Of a stretch of 34,568 bases of DNA, positions 32,985 to 34,568 are shown piece by piece. A program made the translations under genes and the position numbers. Position 1 is the stretch's first letter. Each line of letters begins with the position of its first letter. The notes below the pieces were generated by a model. The model had not been told where the DNA came from. It did not search any database and was given only the letters and a program-made list of their open reading frames with translations. This DNA comes from Verrucomicrobiota bacterium (GTDB lineage: Bacteria; Verrucomicrobiota; Verrucomicrobiia; Opitutales; Opitutaceae), in assembly GCA_003641745.1 (NCBI GenBank), contig QNAI01000018.1, positions 1 through 34,568 on the forward strand, given 5' to 3'.

Positions 32985-34568
32985 TCACTGCAGCAGCCCG
33001 GGCAGGTAAAGACTCAAACCCGGGATGTAGGTGATCAGGAGAACGCCGAACGCGAGCAGCAGCAGCAAGGGGATCACCGATCGGATGACCGTCGGAACGC
33101 TCTTGCCGAACCGATAGGACGACAGAAAGAGATTCATCCCGACCGGCGGGGTCAGAAATCCCAATTCCAGGTTCGCCAGGAAGATGATCCCGAGATGCAG
33201 GGGATTGATTCCAAAGGCATGGGCCACGGGTACGATGAGAGGAACGACCACGATGATCGCGGAGTAGATATCCATCAGGCATCCGACCACGATGAGAAAT
33301 GCGTTCAGGGCCAGCAGAAATACCAAAGGCGATTTTATCGTCTCGGTTGCCCATTCAACGGCGAGATCAGGGATCTGCGCATCCACCAGGTAGTTGGTGA
33401 ACCCCATGGCCACACCCAGAATGAGCAGGACACCGCCGACAAGAAGCCCACACTCCCCCATCACTCTTGGAAGGTCGCGGAAAAACTTCAGATCGCGATA
33501 GAGAAAGGTCTCGACTGCAAAGGCATAGAACGCCGTCAGCGCCGCGGCTTCGACCGGAGTGGCATATCCACCGAACAGGGAAACCATGGCCACCACCGGA
33601 AGAAGCAGTTCCCACTTCGCCTCCCATAGCGCCGCCGCCGCTTCCCGGCCGTCGAAACGTCTTGCGTTCGCAGCCACCCGCGGTGCCCGGAGAATCCCCC
33701 ACCCGGCCGTGAGACCCACCAGCAGCAATCCGGGTATGATCCCGCCGACAAAGAGAGCACCAAGTTCAACATGCGAACCCGCGTTGGTCGCCACGACCGC
33801 ATAGAGGATCAGAGGCAGGCAGGGCGGAAAGAGAATGCCGAGTGAACCCGATGCTGTGAGCAGGCCGATACCATCGCGTTCGCGGATATTTGCCGCGGTC
33901 AGGACCGGAAGCAAAAGGCCCCCGAGGGCCAATATGGTGACACCTGAGGCACCGGTGAATGTGGTGAAGAAAGCGCAGACCAGGACGGCAACCAGGGCCG
34001 GTCCGCCTCGAATGCCACCCACCACAGCCTTGAAAACGCGAATCAGTCGCCTTGATGCCCCGCCTTCGGCCAGAAAATACCCGGCCAGGGTAAAGAGAGG
34101 TATGGCGGCCAGGGACGGGTTGACCACCAGCCGATAGTGATCGAGCGCCAATGACGCGATCGGGCTGTATTCGCTCCAGAACAGGACCAGGGCCGCACCG
34201 CCCAGGCCGACAAATATCGGGGCTCCGAGAACAACAGCTCCCACCACCACGGCCAGTCCGGCCAAGGCCAGGTACTCCGGATCGATCGGGGGAAATAACC
34301 CGAGTGCGATCAGCGCGACCGCCAGCAGGGCCGCAATCGACCGGCCTTTCCAGGAATCGCTCGACTGCCACCAGAGCCGACAGGCGATCAATGCAAAGCC
34401 CAGCGGGATGACCAGTTGTACCGTCCATGTCGGCAGATCGAATACCAAGGTCTTTCCCAATTGCCGGGTGCTCACCACGAACTGCAACGATCCGACCGTC
34501 AGAAAGATGGAAATACCCGCCGCGATACCATGGGAAACAAATTTTGCGGCCTGCTTCCAACGCCCTTC
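32985..34568 (-). CDS. Fused TRAP transporter permease DctQ-DctM, 5' end missing
   Basis: The frame is open from the stop at 32985 to the right edge of the window (at least 527 codons), so the gene begins outside. The first ~70 residues seen read as the end of a DctQ small permease: SIFLTVGSLQFVVSTRQLGK followed by LPTWTVQLVIPLGFALIACRLWW. These lead into a full DctM large permease with GLGGAALVLF, GYFLAEGGASRRL, FTTFTGASGVTILALGG and a C-terminal FLTPPVGMNLF. Fused DctQM permeases are known in this family. They work with a periplasmic DctP protein, which must be outside the window if present. An apparent TTG start at 34487 is internal. Confidence 0.9.
   Translation of the reverse strand, partial: EGRWKQAAKFVSHGIAAGISIFLTVGSLQFVVSTRQLGKTLVFDLPTWTVQLVIPLGFALIACRLWWQSSDSWKGRSIAALLAVALIALGLFPPIDPEYLALAGLAVVVGAVVLGAPIFVGLGGAALVLFWSEYSPIASLALDHYRLVVNPSLAAIPLFTLAGYFLAEGGASRRLIRVFKAVVGGIRGGPALVAVLVCAFFTTFTGASGVTILALGGLLLPVLTAANIRERDGIGLLTASGSLGILFPPCLPLILYAVVATNAGSHVELGALFVGGIIPGLLLVGLTAGWGILRAPRVAANARRFDGREAAAALWEAKWELLLPVVAMVSLFGGYATPVEAAALTAFYAFAVETFLYRDLKFFRDLPRVMGECGLLVGGVLLILGVAMGFTNYLVDAQIPDLAVEWATETIKSPLVFLLALNAFLIVVGCLMDIYSAIIVVVPLIVPVAHAFGINPLHLGIIFLANLELGFLTPPVGMNLFLSSYRFGKSVPTVIRSVIPLLLLLAFGVLLITYIPGLSLYLPGLLQ

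Overview
The window is about 34.6 kb of GC-rich bacterial chromosome. It most resembles a Verrucomicrobiota genome, probably Opitutales-like. This is inferred from gene content and not from a marker gene. The clues are several URO-D-like, Gfo/Idh/MocA and neutral-ceramidase-like paralogues in one place, a sodium/solute symporter, a very large delta-60 repeat protein whose C-terminal 'LVRAIGPGL' domains are typical of that group, and dispersed intergenic hairpin repeats. No rRNA, tRNA, CRISPR array, integrase or insertion sequence was seen.

Layout. (1) 59-6233, plus strand: a catabolic-looking run of ceramidase-like hydrolase, Gfo/Idh/MocA oxidoreductase, flavin split-barrel protein, URO-D-like protein, alpha/beta hydrolase and ABM-domain protein. 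(2) 6241-11064: a divergent URO-D-like protein (minus), a plus-strand pair of membrane proteins (DUF2270-like, then NicO/UreH-like), then minus-strand cytochrome c and a third URO-D-like protein. (3) 11292-15284, plus: secreted LamG/DUF1080-like protein, lipoprotein solute-binding protein, fused ABC permease and ATPase, each pair overlapping by 4 nt; this looks like a ferric-iron-type importer. (4) 15412-21001, plus: sodium/solute symporter, a 50-residue membrane protein overlapping it by 4 nt, a fourth URO-D-like protein, a second Gfo/Idh/MocA protein and a second ceramidase-like protein. (5) 21104-22411, minus: ammonium transporter. (6) 22741-30057, minus: a likely operon of outer-membrane barrel-like protein, 1964-residue delta-60 repeat protein and 79-residue membrane protein. 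(7) 30261-34568: TatT-like lipoprotein (plus), then an MFS transporter and a fused TRAP DctQ-DctM permease (minus), the last running off the right edge.

How it may work together. Regions 1 and 4 carry the same three families (ceramidase-like, Gfo/Idh/MocA, URO-D-like) in opposite gene order, with uptake genes (symporter, MFS, TRAP) nearby. I infer uptake and breakdown of a modified sugar, polyol or methylated compound, with URO-D-like proteins acting as methyltransferase-type or still unknown enzymes. The substrate cannot be read from the sequence, and no corrinoid-binding partner protein is encoded here.

The most unusual items are the cluster of four URO-D-like proteins whose expected zinc site (His-x-Cys) is replaced by (His/Cys)-Ser-Asp, the barrel/delta-60/small-membrane-protein operon, the tiny protein coupled to the symporter, and a 53-bp REP-like palindrome present in two good copies and one decayed copy.
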